A stretch of DNA of 64,000 nt from Phycisphaerales bacterium (GTDB lineage: Bacteria > Planctomycetota > Phycisphaerae > Phycisphaerales > UBA1924): positions 62,001 to 126,000 of the forward strand of contig JADLFW010000007.1 in NCBI GenBank assembly GCA_020849615.1. The letters run 5' to 3'. The notes under the pieces are model-generated. The model had not been told where the DNA came from. It did not search any database and saw nothing but the letters and a program-made list of their open reading frames with translations. The translations under genes were made by a program, and so were the position numbers. Position 1 is the stretch's first letter. Every line of letters starts with the position of its first letter. This document shows, piece by piece, positions 56,601 to 64,000 of the stretch.

Positions 56601-57648
56601 CATGAAGCTCAAGGATTATCACCATCCGACGCCGGGGACGGAGCAGGTTGTGCGCGTCCGGGACGCCCGCGGCGACCACGCGACACTCAGCGTCTTTCCG
56701 GCGAAAGATCACGTACGGGCGGCGGCGTTCGCGCCCGACGGGCGCTCGATCGCGGTTTCCGCCGACGATTCGGTGCTGCTCATGGACGCCGCGACGGCGC
56801 ACGTCCACAGGTACGTCGCGACATCGCAGCCCGGAGAGGCGATCGCGTTCAGCCCGGACGGCAACCGCCTCGCGGTTGTCTGCAACGACGAACTCGTCCG
56901 CATCTTTTCCGCCGACAGCCTGACCCTCGCCGCATCGCTCAAGTGCGTGACCTGGTCGAACAATCGCAGCGCGGCGTTCTCGCCGGACGGGGGCACGCTC
57001 ATCGTCGCGGACCCGTCCACGCCCGTCATCGCGTACGAGAGCGGGCCGATCAAGGACCACGAACGGCGCCTGAGCATGGCCCTTGCGCGCGGCGTCGTGG
57101 ATCGTGCATTCGTGCGGTCGGACTTCGTCGCGGATCGCGCCCGCGAGGCGATCGCCACCGACCTGTCTCTCCCGCAGCCTGTTCGAGCCGCCGCGCTCGA
57201 CCTGACACTCGCCAGGGGCAACGACCCGAACCAAATTCACAGCACCACGTTGCTGCGCGTACCGTCGACCAGCCCGGGCCCGGCGTGGGCGCCGCTGGCC
57301 GAGCAGATGAATGTGGCCGTCGGCGCCCTGCCGAACGATCTGGGGCTGCGCGTGACGCTCGCCTTGACGCAACTGCGCGCGGGGAATGCGCCCGAGGCCG
57401 CCGCAACAGCGCAGGTCGTGATCAACGGCATGGGGGCGATCAACCATGACCGGTGCGTATGGGCGTGGACGATCCTTGCGCTCGCCCGATCCGAGATGCA
57501 CGACCAGGAGAGCGCCCGCGAGGCGCTCCGTCACGCCCTGGCGATGCGTGATGCGCTCGCGAACGGCGCCTCGCACAGCCTGAAGCTGTTGTTGGCCGAG
57601 GCTCAGAACGCGGTGCTGAGTCCTGATGCCGGTGATCCCGAGCGATGA
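53674..57648 (+). CDS. Membrane Ser/Thr protein kinase with beta-propeller sensor
   Basis: A 1324-aa protein. The kinase domain runs from about residue 90: IGEGGFGAVYLAEQ, catalytic Lys120 in ALKIIK, HRDIKPTN (Asp213), DFGIAK (Asp235) and PEYMSPEQAG. A membrane segment lies at about 415-440 (VAVSLALVGLLVLGLVG). Residues ~480-1120 carry WD40/PD40-like blades with repeated phrases such as AFSADGRRLAVAG, AFAPDGRSIAVS and AFSPDGNRLAVV, so the propeller probably lies outside the cytoplasm. The last ~150 residues are helical, TPR-like. Its target is unknown; the ECF factor 24 nt upstream is the obvious candidate. Confidence 0.93.
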   Translation: MQGDHVQRVKDLLERVRGVPPEHRSDVLAEAMRRAPDGERIASEVRELMAELEAAGDFLETSAGAFSGLAQTIIDQAPVGEMVGSRIGPYQLLERIGEGGFGAVYLAEQEHPIRRRVALKIIKLGMDTRQVISRFEQERQVLAILDHPCIAKVLDAGATEAGRPYFVMELVRGVPITQYCDEHGLSVRARLELFEEVCGAVQHAHQKGIIHRDIKPTNVLVGPGDGDRPVLKVIDFGIAKATQARLAERTLFTEHRQFLGTPEYMSPEQAGFDGAWFTDVDTRTDVYSLGVLLYELLTGVTPFDPTRLRSAAFDELRRIIREVDPPRPSTRLSTMNTLGDVAARRHTEPARLRESVRGELDWIVMRCLEKDRTRRYASAADLGRDIERHLNYEALEAGPPTVAYRARKFVRRHRRTVAVSLALVGLLVLGLVGTTISAIHAVHARNDAILAEGRALKAAETETAERVRADAAALEARRLAYSLSIGLASTQIEQGTIGQARAELAATPPELRGWEWSHLAWACDPVSRSFDTPRDTESLVLSGDGTRLLTRARSGDVRVFDAATTRLLHTLKTAPGRSWRFHMPQADRTGSLLLTHVADDEDGWTGDGTVTLWDVTTGKALWVERTTTLLGASFAGGRWRRSDDGAVRLDIRDDVVLDRAVYLKEPLDRVYGPIGNSRTAALVVADAGWNVLWDLDAQREISRFGADSRVFMPGPPEGVIAVTTDRVVQIDARAGTTRPLPIARNAVSRARGGGGRAFGLQSPQGVVQTFSWPDLDPLFKVNIPKDTDAAFAVDSVGTTAYVIGELGVTQARTFASGQPFRVEVTWRGGYAPAICPTGRRSALVGWGSVCAFDTQTGENLWSRYPGREAMYAAAFSADGRRLAVAGAARAVTIFDAATGDTAGALALPDATMVTSLAWSPAGDRLLAGLWDGRILEFDPSIPDAAPKAWPEPASSSITLIAFSPEDDRVLVVARSGMKLKDYHHPTPGTEQVVRVRDARGDHATLSVFPAKDHVRAAAFAPDGRSIAVSADDSVLLMDAATAHVHRYVATSQPGEAIAFSPDGNRLAVVCNDELVRIFSADSLTLAASLKCVTWSNNRSAAFSPDGGTLIVADPSTPVIAYESGPIKDHERRLSMALARGVVDRAFVRSDFVADRAREAIATDLSLPQPVRAAALDLTLARGNDPNQIHSTTLLRVPSTSPGPAWAPLAEQMNVAVGALPNDLGLRVTLALTQLRAGNAPEAAATAQVVINGMGAINHDRCVWAWTILALARSEMHDQESAREALRHALAMRDALANGASHSLKLLLAEAQNAVLSPDAGDPER

Positions 57649-57755
57649 CGTCCCTCGAGCGGGCGCCAGCACGGAAAGCTCACCGCCGTCAGGATCATGT
57701 GCCGCACCAGCGAGCGGTAGGTGCGCACCTCGCAGTGCGTCAGCCCAGCCATCAT
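57649..57755 (-). pseudogene. Possible transposase remnant (IS701/IS4-like)
   Basis: A minus-strand frame begins at the ATG at 57755 with MMAGLTHCEVRTYRSLVRHM and continues for about 35 residues. The phrase GLTHCEVRTYRSLVRHM resembles the GLDHYEVRSWTGWYRHM segment of IS701/IS4-type DDE transposases. It starts where the kinase gene ends, has no DDE motif, and is far too short to be active. The identification rests on one short motif. Confidence 0.3.
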
Positions 57756-57793
57756 GACCGATAGCCGAGCTGAAGCGGCCGGGCCGCGATGAC

Positions 57794-58409
57794 ATGTACC
57801 GCTACACGGTCGGCAAGCATCTGGAGGGCGCGGCCGAGGCCCAGAGCTGGGCCCGGCTGACAGACGCCAGCCCCCAATCGATCTCCGCCCGGCTCAAGCA
57901 GCTCGTGGATGCCGCCCCCTCCCCTAAGACCGTCAACGCCCACCGGGCCGACCTCAACGCCTTCTTCGCCTGGTGCACGCATACAGGCCGCCTGGAGGCC
58001 AACCCGTGCGCCACGGTCCCCAAGTCGAAGGTCAAGGCTGACAAGAAGCGGCGGGTGCTCTCCCCGTCCGAGATCCGCGACCTGCAGGAGGCTGCGCCGC
58101 CGGAGCGGGCCATCTGCTACAGGTTCCTCTTGCTGACGGGCCTGAGAAGGAGCGAGGCCGCGCAGATCACGTGGGCCCACCTGCACCTCGACGGCGTGAA
58201 TGCCCAGATCGAACTGCCGCCGTCGATCACAAAGTCGGGCCAGCCCGAGGCCGTGCCGCTCATCCCCGATCTCGCGGCGGCGCTGCGCGACCACCGCGGC
58301 GAGGCCAAGCCCGGCGATCCGGTCTTCGACGAGATCCCGTCGATGCCGGACTTCCGGGATGATCTCGCTGATGCGGGGATCGAAGAAGTCGATGCCCGCG
58401 GCCGTAGGG
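57794..58409 (+). pseudogene. Tyrosine recombinase (integrase) fragment
   Basis: An open frame from an ATG at 57794 reads as the core-binding domain (SPKTVNAHRADLNAFFAWCT, LEANPCATVPKSKVKADKKR) and the first part of a phage-type catalytic domain: LLTGLRRSEAAQITWAHLHL with the first catalytic Arg, then VPLIPDLAAALRDHRG. The integrase-like reading ends near VDARGRR (about 58409). The region with HxxR and the catalytic Tyr is missing, and the N-terminal DNA-binding domain is absent too. The frame then stays open by chance, antisense to another gene. It is inactive. Confidence 0.8.
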
Positions 58410-58992
58410 TGCCGATGTCGGGCCCGTGCCCGGGCAGCTGGGCCACGGACGCGCCGCCGCTGAGCACCTCGACGTGGACCGTGGACGATCGCAGCGCCGA
58501 GAAGTCGTCGGTCACATCGAAGCAGCCATCATCGCGCTTGCGGTCGCGCTTCTTGGCGGCCAAGGTCGTGGTCGGGTCGAGCAGCCCGGCGAAGGAACCC
58601 GTTGTGGTCACCGACGACCCCGCGGGCTCGACCGGATCGAGCGGCTGCCAGCCGGCGTCGTAGACCTGCACGCCTCGCTCTTTGATCGCCCTGAGAATGA
58701 AACCATCCTCGCCTGAGCCCGTCAGCCCGGTCGCCGCGATCGCGCCGGCAGTGGGCTCGAGCCCGGCCTCGCCCAGCCCGGCGAAGGGGAGCCCGCGCGG
58801 GCCCCGCAGCGCGTGATCGCAGAGGTGCACGGCGTCCTCGCGGTCGGTGGTGAGGCGGTAGTCGAGCTTGCGGATCTCCGAGCCCGCCGGGACGGCGATA
58901 AGGATCCGGACCTCATCGGTATCCACGGGTGCGCCGTCGATGAGCACCGCGCCGGTGTCATCGTCGATCGTCAGGGCCAGGATGGCGCACAT
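58405..58992 (-). pseudogene. Truncated gene of unknown function
   Basis: A minus-strand frame from the ATG at 58992, MCAILALTIDDDTGAVLIDG, followed by RILIAVPAGSEIRKLDYRLT, DREDAVHLCDHALRG and EDGFILRAIKERGVQVYDAG. It has coding-like composition for about 195 residues, then continues antisense into the integrase fragment without its own end. This suggests truncation at a junction near 58400-58410. No family is recognised. It could be cargo of the same mobile element. Confidence 0.5.
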
Positions 58993-59029
58993 CGTCCCTC
59001 GATTTCCGGTCTCTGCCGCCGCAAGGGCG

Positions 59030-60169
59030 CTACGGCACGTGTGCGACCCAGGCTTCGGGCTGGCCGTTATGCCAGCCCCAGCCGACGATGGTGTTGCCGT
59101 CTGCGCTGATTCCCCGGGCTTCGCGCAACTCCCACCCGCTCAGGTCAATGCCGAGGGTGGGCAGATACGTGTTGAGGTCCACCATCCCCAGGGTCGAGGT
59201 CCAAAGGAACGCGTGCCCGGTGTTCACAACCGAACCGCTGACGGGCACCACCTGCGTCGAGCCGTTGCTGCCATAGCCCACGGCCCTCGACCCGTCGGCG
59301 CTGACGGCGCGGCCGTACGAGTACGGATACCCCGGAAGCGTGCCCAGATTCGTCATGGTCCCGCCGGTCCAGCGGAAGGCACGCACGCCGCTTGCAGAAT
59401 CGCTCGTCCCCACCACCACCGAACCGTTGCCGCTGGCGGCCCAAGCCTCCGAGTAGGCTCCGTTCTTGAGTTTGCCCAGGCTGGTCATATGCCCGCCGGC
59501 CCAGCGGAAGGCGATCCTGGTGTCGGGTTGCCCGACTTTCTTCGTGCACTGGCCCACCACCACCGAGCCGTCGCCGCTGACCCCATAGGCCAATGACGTG
59601 GCATACCCCGCCAGCGCGCCCAGGTCCTGCATGCCGGCGCCTGTCCGGCGGAAGGCGCGGGTGTAGTCGCTATTGGTGCCGTTGACGCCCACCACCACGG
59701 ACCCGTTGTCGCTGATTCCGTAGCCCTGCGAGTAGGAGTAGTTCGGCAGTGTGCCCAGGTCCGTCATGACCCCTGCTGCCCAGAGGAAGGCGCGGGTGCC
59801 GTTGGGCGAGCCGCTCCAACCCGCGATGACCGATCCCCCGGCGCTGACCCCCCGGGCGTTCGAGTACATCTCGGCAGCCTGCGAGCCGAGCGTGCCCAGG
59901 TCTGTCATAACCCCGCCCGTCCAGCTGAAGCCGCGGTAGCCCGTGCCAACGCCGGGCCCGGGTGGAATGAACCCATAGCCCACCACCACCGAGCCGTCTT
60001 GGCTGACATCCCGGGCGTACGACTCCGTCCCATCCGCGAAGAACCCCAGCCCGCTGAAGGTCTGGGCCGAGGCCACGCCGCCGGCCAGGGCCACGCCGCC
60101 ACAAATCGCCAGCGCCCCGGAAGCGCGGACGATCCTGGACCGTAGGGAATCAATGAAAGAGCTGTGCAT
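59030..60169 (-). CDS. Secreted HAF-repeat protein
   Basis: A 379-aa exported protein with a signal peptide ending GVASAQT. The mature part is about seven tandem repeats of the 'extracellular repeat, HAF family' type: each has a GxSxDGSVVVG strand pair, then RAFxWTGGxMTxLGTL (for example RAFLWAAGVMTDLGTLPNY, RAFRWTGGTMTNLGTLPGY). These repeats probably form a beta-propeller. It ends ADGNTIVGWGWHNGQPEAWV without a sorting tail. The ATG at 60169 has AGGGA 9 nt upstream; the open frame further upstream is not supported. It is divergent from the second ECF gene. Confidence 0.9.
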   Translation of the reverse strand: MHSSFIDSLRSRIVRASGALAICGGVALAGGVASAQTFSGLGFFADGTESYARDVSQDGSVVVGYGFIPPGPGVGTGYRGFSWTGGVMTDLGTLGSQAAEMYSNARGVSAGGSVIAGWSGSPNGTRAFLWAAGVMTDLGTLPNYSYSQGYGISDNGSVVVGVNGTNSDYTRAFRRTGAGMQDLGALAGYATSLAYGVSGDGSVVVGQCTKKVGQPDTRIAFRWAGGHMTSLGKLKNGAYSEAWAASGNGSVVVGTSDSASGVRAFRWTGGTMTNLGTLPGYPYSYGRAVSADGSRAVGYGSNGSTQVVPVSGSVVNTGHAFLWTSTLGMVDLNTYLPTLGIDLSGWELREARGISADGNTIVGWGWHNGQPEAWVAHVP

Positions 60170-60373
60170 GGGGTTCGTCCCTGTGTAAGGTCCTACCTCT
60201 CTCGGCCCGTGACGGGCCGCAGAGGGTCTTGCACTTAGAGTTGCGCGCGCCCCTCCCGATCTGGCGCTTCTTTGCCATGATTCCATAAGATCGGCCCCCG
60301 CCTTCGATTGCCCCGGCGGCCTGTTCGCGGTCCTTGCCTTGTGGTACGCTGAACTCGATCCGGGAAGTCCGCC

Positions 60374-60979
60374 ATGAGCGGGATGTCGGCCCACACCACG
60401 ACCACCGCGCTGCTGGAGTCGCTTAGGGACCCGGCCCAGGACGCCGTCTGGCGCGAGTTCGACGCCCGGTTCCGGCCGCTGCTGACGGCGCTGGCGGTGC
60501 GGCTGGGGCTGGAGGTCGGCGAGGCCGAGGATGTGGCCCAGGAGACGCTGGCGGAGTTCGTCCGGGCCTACCGGGCGGGAAGGTACGACCGCACGCGCGG
60601 CCGCCTGAGTTCCTGGATCATCTCCATCGCCAGAAACCAGATCGCGCGGCGACGGCGGGCTGTCGGACGCGACGCGGGCCGTCGGGGAGAGTCGGCGTTG
60701 GCGGACCTGAGCGATACGGCGCACCTCACGGCCGTGTGGGAGGAAGAAGAGCGACACCTGATCATCCTCCGCGCGATGGAGTTGCTCCGGGCGGGAAGGA
60801 CATCGGAAGCCAAGCTGCGGGCCTTCGAGCTGGTCGCGGTCCGCGGCGTCCCGGCCGAGGAGGCCGCCCGCCAGTGCGGGATGACGGTGGACGAGGTCTA
60901 CACCGCCAAGAACCGGTTGATCACCCGCATGCGCGAGATCGTCGACGAACTCACGGCCGCATGGCGGGAAGGCGAGTGA
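60374..60979 (+). CDS. ECF-type RNA polymerase sigma factor (second)
   Basis: A 201-aa sigma factor of the ECF group with a different sequence from the one at 53041. Region 2 is FRPLLTALAVRLGLEVGEAEDVAQETLAEFVRAY with the SSWIISIARNQIARRRR segment. Region 4 is FELVAVRGVPAEEAARQCGM with the HTH VDEVYTAKNRLITRMREI. The stop overlaps the next kinase start (TGATG), so the two are tightly coupled. The ATG at 60374 is followed three codons later by another ATG; either is possible. Confidence 0.88.
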   Translation: MSGMSAHTTTTALLESLRDPAQDAVWREFDARFRPLLTALAVRLGLEVGEAEDVAQETLAEFVRAYRAGRYDRTRGRLSSWIISIARNQIARRRRAVGRDAGRRGESALADLSDTAHLTAVWEEEERHLIILRAMELLRAGRTSEAKLRAFELVAVRGVPAEEAARQCGMTVDEVYTAKNRLITRMREIVDELTAAWREGE

Positions 60980-63900
60980 TGGCCGCCGCAGCGTGTCCTC
61001 CATCCGCGGTGATCGAGGCGCTCGTGGCCGGAACCTGCACGGACCAGACGGTGATTTCGCACCTCGAGGGCTGCCCCGCGTGCCGCGCGGCCGTCGACCA
61101 GGTTCGGATGAACCAGGAGTTCATGGCCGAAGTACTAATCGCCCTGGCGGCGCCGGGCGCCTCCGGGCCGCCGCCGGGGGGAGAGCACGCGGCGGCGGGA
61201 TCGGACCTGCTCGCCGGGTACCAGCTCGGGGAGGAGCTCTACCGCGGCGGTCAGGGGGTGGTCTACCGCGCGGTGCAGACCCGGACGAACCGGACGGTGG
61301 CGGTCAAGATCCTCCCCGGGGGGTCCCTCGCCGCCGGACGCCAGCGGGAGCGCTTCGAGCGGGAGGTGCGCATGGCGGCGGGGCTGCGCCACCCCAACAT
61401 CGTGACGGTCCACGACAGCGGGTACACCCCGGACGGTCGGTGCGCGCTCGTGATGGAGTACATCGAGGGTGTGCACCTGGATCGCTGGTCGCGCTCTCTC
61501 GATGGGGATCGCTCGCGCAACGCCCGGCGGCGGGCGCTGCGGGCGCGTCTGGGTGTGATGATCAAGGTCTGCGACGCCGTGCTGTACGCCCACCAGCACT
61601 CGATTGTTCACCGCGACCTCAAGCCCGGGAACATCCTTGTGGACGCGGCGGGCGAGCCGCACATCCTGGACTTCGGCATCGCGCGGGACCTGGGGCCCGA
61701 GCAGCGCACCCGGCTGACGCTCACGGGCGAGTTCGCCGGGACGCTGGCCTACGCCTCCCCCGAGCAGGTCTCGGGGGACCCCTCCCGGGTGGACACCCGC
61801 ACCGACATCTATACCCTGGGCGTGATCATGTACGAGCTGGTGAGCGGGAGGATGCCCTACCCGGTGGACGGGCCGATGTCGCGGACGCTGCGGAGCATCG
61901 AGTCGGCCGAGCCGGCCCCGCTGCCGCGGCGGATGCGGGACCCCGACGGGCCTTGGGTGGACGGGGAGGTGACGACGATCATCCTCAAGGCGATGGCCAA
62001 GGACCCGGCCCGACGCTACCAGACGGCGGCGGGGGTGCGCAACGACCTAGCCCGCTACCTGGCCGGAGAGGCGATCGCGGCGCGTCGGGACAGCACGTGG
62101 TACGTGCTTCGCAAGACCGCGGCCCGGCACCGCTTCGCGGTCGGGGCGGCGGCCATGATCTTCATCCTGCTCGCCGCCTTCGGCGCCGCCATGGCCTGGC
62201 AGGCGCGCCGACTGCAGGTCCGCGGACGCGAACTCGCGGCCCGGGGCACCGAACTCGCGAGCGCGCTCAGCGCCAGCAACATCGAACGCGGACGCGCACT
62301 CGCCGCGGCTGGGAACATCCCGCTGGCCGAGGACACGGTGTTCCCGAAGCTGATCCGGGCGGGGGTGACCCGTATCGACGGGCCGGAGGCGGGCTTCTCG
62401 GGCTCCCCGGAAGCGCTGCACGCGTACTGGGCGTTATGGGATGTCTTCCGATGCTCTCAGCGCGTGGCGACGCTGCGTACCGGACGCGAGGTGTCTCCTC
62501 ATCTCCCGGCTCCGGCTGAGGACCGGGTGACGCTGCTGTACTTTGATCAGGACGGTCGGCGCATCAATGCGTTGGATGGGCGCGGTCAGTTGAGATCGTG
62601 GTCAACCACGACATGGGAGAGCGTTCGCGAGAGGAACCTCTTTGCACCGGTCGAGGGCGTCAACTTCACCGCCACTGTGGCGCCGAGCGGGAGCATCGCT
62701 ATCTTCGGAGCCAAGATGATCCGCGTCATCAACCCCGAGACGGGCGACGTTGAAGCTCAGGCGGATGACCCTGACGACCAGGCCCTGGGCGGGGCGTTCA
62801 GTCCGGACGGCACTCTGATCGCGACGACTGGGCGCGGCAACCGGCTTCGAGTCCGAGATGCCCGCTCGCCCGCAACAGTCGTCATGACCGCCGATGGGCC
62901 CGGCTTCGACCTCCCGGGCCATTCGGGGTCGAAGCCGGTCTTTTCTCCCGACGGTGCCCTGATCGTCACGAAACTGCCCGATGGTGCACTGGGGCTGTGG
63001 AACGCGAGGTCCGGCGCCTTGGAGCGCTCACTGCGGCCGCCCGCTCCGCTGGCCGGCAAGTACAGTCAGTTCCCGGCAGGGTTCGGCAGACCCGCCTTCG
63101 CACCGGATGGAACGATCGCGGTTGCGTACGGCTTCAATCTGGTGGTGTGGCCGGGAGACGGGAGTGCCCCACGTGACTTTGGCGCGCCCGGCGGGTCGAT
63201 CGAAGCGCTTGCATTCCTGCCCGGCTCCGAAGGCTGGGCGGTCGTCTCATGCGGGAACGACCCAGCCGGCCGCGGGGGCATCACGACCATCTGGGATTTG
63301 GCATCCGGCAATCGTCGGGCCACAATCTGGCACCCGGACGACAGATCTGCGCTCGCCATCAGCCCGGACGCCCGTCTCATCGCCGTGGGTACGATCAGGG
63401 GCACGGTGTGGGTGCACGCCGCCGCTTCGGAACCTCATGTCACGACGCTCCAGACCGGCCGGATGTGGCCGTTCCCGACGATGGCGCTCAGCCCGGACGG
63501 GCGAGTTCTGGCGATCACGACGGGCGAAGGCCTTCCCTCCGAACACGATGTCGTGCTGATCGACCTGAAGACCAGAGCCACGATCAACAAGATTCATCGA
63601 ACGGGGCCCGAGATCAGGGGCTTGAAGTTCGCTCGCGACGGATTGTCTCTGTTCGAGATCGACAAGACTGGCCGGGTGAGGCAGTGGGATCTGAACTCCG
63701 AATCGTATGTGCGGGAGTTCGCATTCCCCGAGCCTTACGCGATCGAGCGGGATTCGGCGGGAAGCAGCACCAACACTCTGAGGCTGAGCCCCGACGGGCG
63801 CATCCTCGCGCGTGCCCGATTTGATGGGCTCATCGGCCTCTGGGATGTGCCTTCCGGCCGCTGGATCGGTCTGCTGGACGGCGCCTCGAACGGATCCGCG

Positions 63901-64000
63901 GTCATCGACTTCAGCGCTGACGGCCGCACGCTCGCGGCCCAGCATCTGAAGACCTTGGTTCTTTGGGATGTTCAGACGCGGCGGCCGAAGCGTACGATCG
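60979..64000 (+). CDS. Membrane Ser/Thr kinase with zinc-finger-like N-terminus and beta-propeller, partial
   Basis: Open from the ATG at 60979 to the window end (1007 residues seen). Residues 6-35 carry C6, then H28-x3-C32-x2-C35 (ISHLEGCPACRAAV), the pattern of zinc-binding anti-sigma domains. The kinase domain starts near residue 81 (GYQLGEELYRGGQGVVYRAV) with Lys110, HRDLKPGN (Asp213) and DFGIAR (Asp231). A membrane segment is at about 384-405. After it come propeller-like blades (FSPDGTLIATTG, LSPDGRVLAITTG, IGLWDVPSGRWIG). The 1-nt overlap with the ECF gene suggests a paired regulator; the zinc-finger and kinase may both act on it. It continues past 64000. Confidence 0.9.
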   Translation, partial: MAAAACPPSAVIEALVAGTCTDQTVISHLEGCPACRAAVDQVRMNQEFMAEVLIALAAPGASGPPPGGEHAAAGSDLLAGYQLGEELYRGGQGVVYRAVQTRTNRTVAVKILPGGSLAAGRQRERFEREVRMAAGLRHPNIVTVHDSGYTPDGRCALVMEYIEGVHLDRWSRSLDGDRSRNARRRALRARLGVMIKVCDAVLYAHQHSIVHRDLKPGNILVDAAGEPHILDFGIARDLGPEQRTRLTLTGEFAGTLAYASPEQVSGDPSRVDTRTDIYTLGVIMYELVSGRMPYPVDGPMSRTLRSIESAEPAPLPRRMRDPDGPWVDGEVTTIILKAMAKDPARRYQTAAGVRNDLARYLAGEAIAARRDSTWYVLRKTAARHRFAVGAAAMIFILLAAFGAAMAWQARRLQVRGRELAARGTELASALSASNIERGRALAAAGNIPLAEDTVFPKLIRAGVTRIDGPEAGFSGSPEALHAYWALWDVFRCSQRVATLRTGREVSPHLPAPAEDRVTLLYFDQDGRRINALDGRGQLRSWSTTTWESVRERNLFAPVEGVNFTATVAPSGSIAIFGAKMIRVINPETGDVEAQADDPDDQALGGAFSPDGTLIATTGRGNRLRVRDARSPATVVMTADGPGFDLPGHSGSKPVFSPDGALIVTKLPDGALGLWNARSGALERSLRPPAPLAGKYSQFPAGFGRPAFAPDGTIAVAYGFNLVVWPGDGSAPRDFGAPGGSIEALAFLPGSEGWAVVSCGNDPAGRGGITTIWDLASGNRRATIWHPDDRSALAISPDARLIAVGTIRGTVWVHAAASEPHVTTLQTGRMWPFPTMALSPDGRVLAITTGEGLPSEHDVVLIDLKTRATINKIHRTGPEIRGLKFARDGLSLFEIDKTGRVRQWDLNSESYVREFAFPEPYAIERDSAGSSTNTLRLSPDGRILARARFDGLIGLWDVPSGRWIGLLDGASNGSAVIDFSADGRTLAAQHLKTLVLWDVQTRRPKRTI

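Noticed and set aside
55984-57795. 603-codon minus-strand frame
   Set aside because: It is antisense to the kinase/propeller gene, Arg-rich and without domain features.
60170-61003. Upstream extension of the HAF-repeat protein frame
   Set aside because: It runs antisense through the second ECF gene; the signal peptide starts at the ATG at 60169.

Overview
The window is high-GC bacterial chromosome, most likely from a planctomycete of the Phycisphaerae type. The evidence is secreted proteins ending in a PAPG / hydrophobic / Arg-Arg-Arg tail (a PEP-CTERM-like sorting signal), ECF sigma factors paired with large membrane Ser/Thr kinases carrying beta-propellers, and abundant AxA-type signal peptides. 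No exosortase gene is present in the window.

1-30 kb is mostly conserved chromosome. A minus-strand block holds ctpA-like S41 protease, tsaD and a partial zinc metallopeptidase. It is followed by hflX, tRNA-Thr(CGU), rplU (no rpmA next to it), a Tat-exported class V aminotransferase, an M20 amidohydrolase, typA, a sorted secreted protein, xylulokinase, a phytase-like secreted protein, an 83-aa protein, trxB with an exported protein upstream, a SigA-like sigma factor, a UVR-motif protein, a CPA2/Kef antiporter, a vanadium-haloperoxidase-like protein with a sorting tail, sixA, elbB, an APC permease fused to a Usp-like domain, and a UvrD/PcrA helicase.

30-44 kb holds an unusual membrane P-loop ATPase, a phosphohexomutase, a DinG-like helicase, a PrsW-type membrane protease, the minus-strand mrdA-rodA-rsmG group, divergent purF, folE2 and a membrane protein. 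Two co-directional spacers here (pgm/ATPase and mrdA/rodA) are filled by similar AT-rich elements, made of inverted arrays of ATTTGCC-like heptamers around a GC-rich core.

44-64 kb is accessory. It begins with poorly recognised genes and a decayed TspO-like gene next to a 20-bp tandem repeat. The centre is an eight-gene, 5-kb array (47.8-52.9 kb) of paralogous secreted proteins, each overlapping the next by exactly 4 nt (ATGA or GTGA). The Arg codons of each C-terminal sorting tail double as the Shine-Dalgarno sequence of the next gene. An ECF sigma factor and a 1324-aa kinase/beta-propeller protein follow. Next come mobile-element remnants (transposase fragment, integrase cut at both ends, truncated antisense gene), a HAF-repeat secreted protein, and a second ECF plus kinase/propeller pair that runs off the window end.
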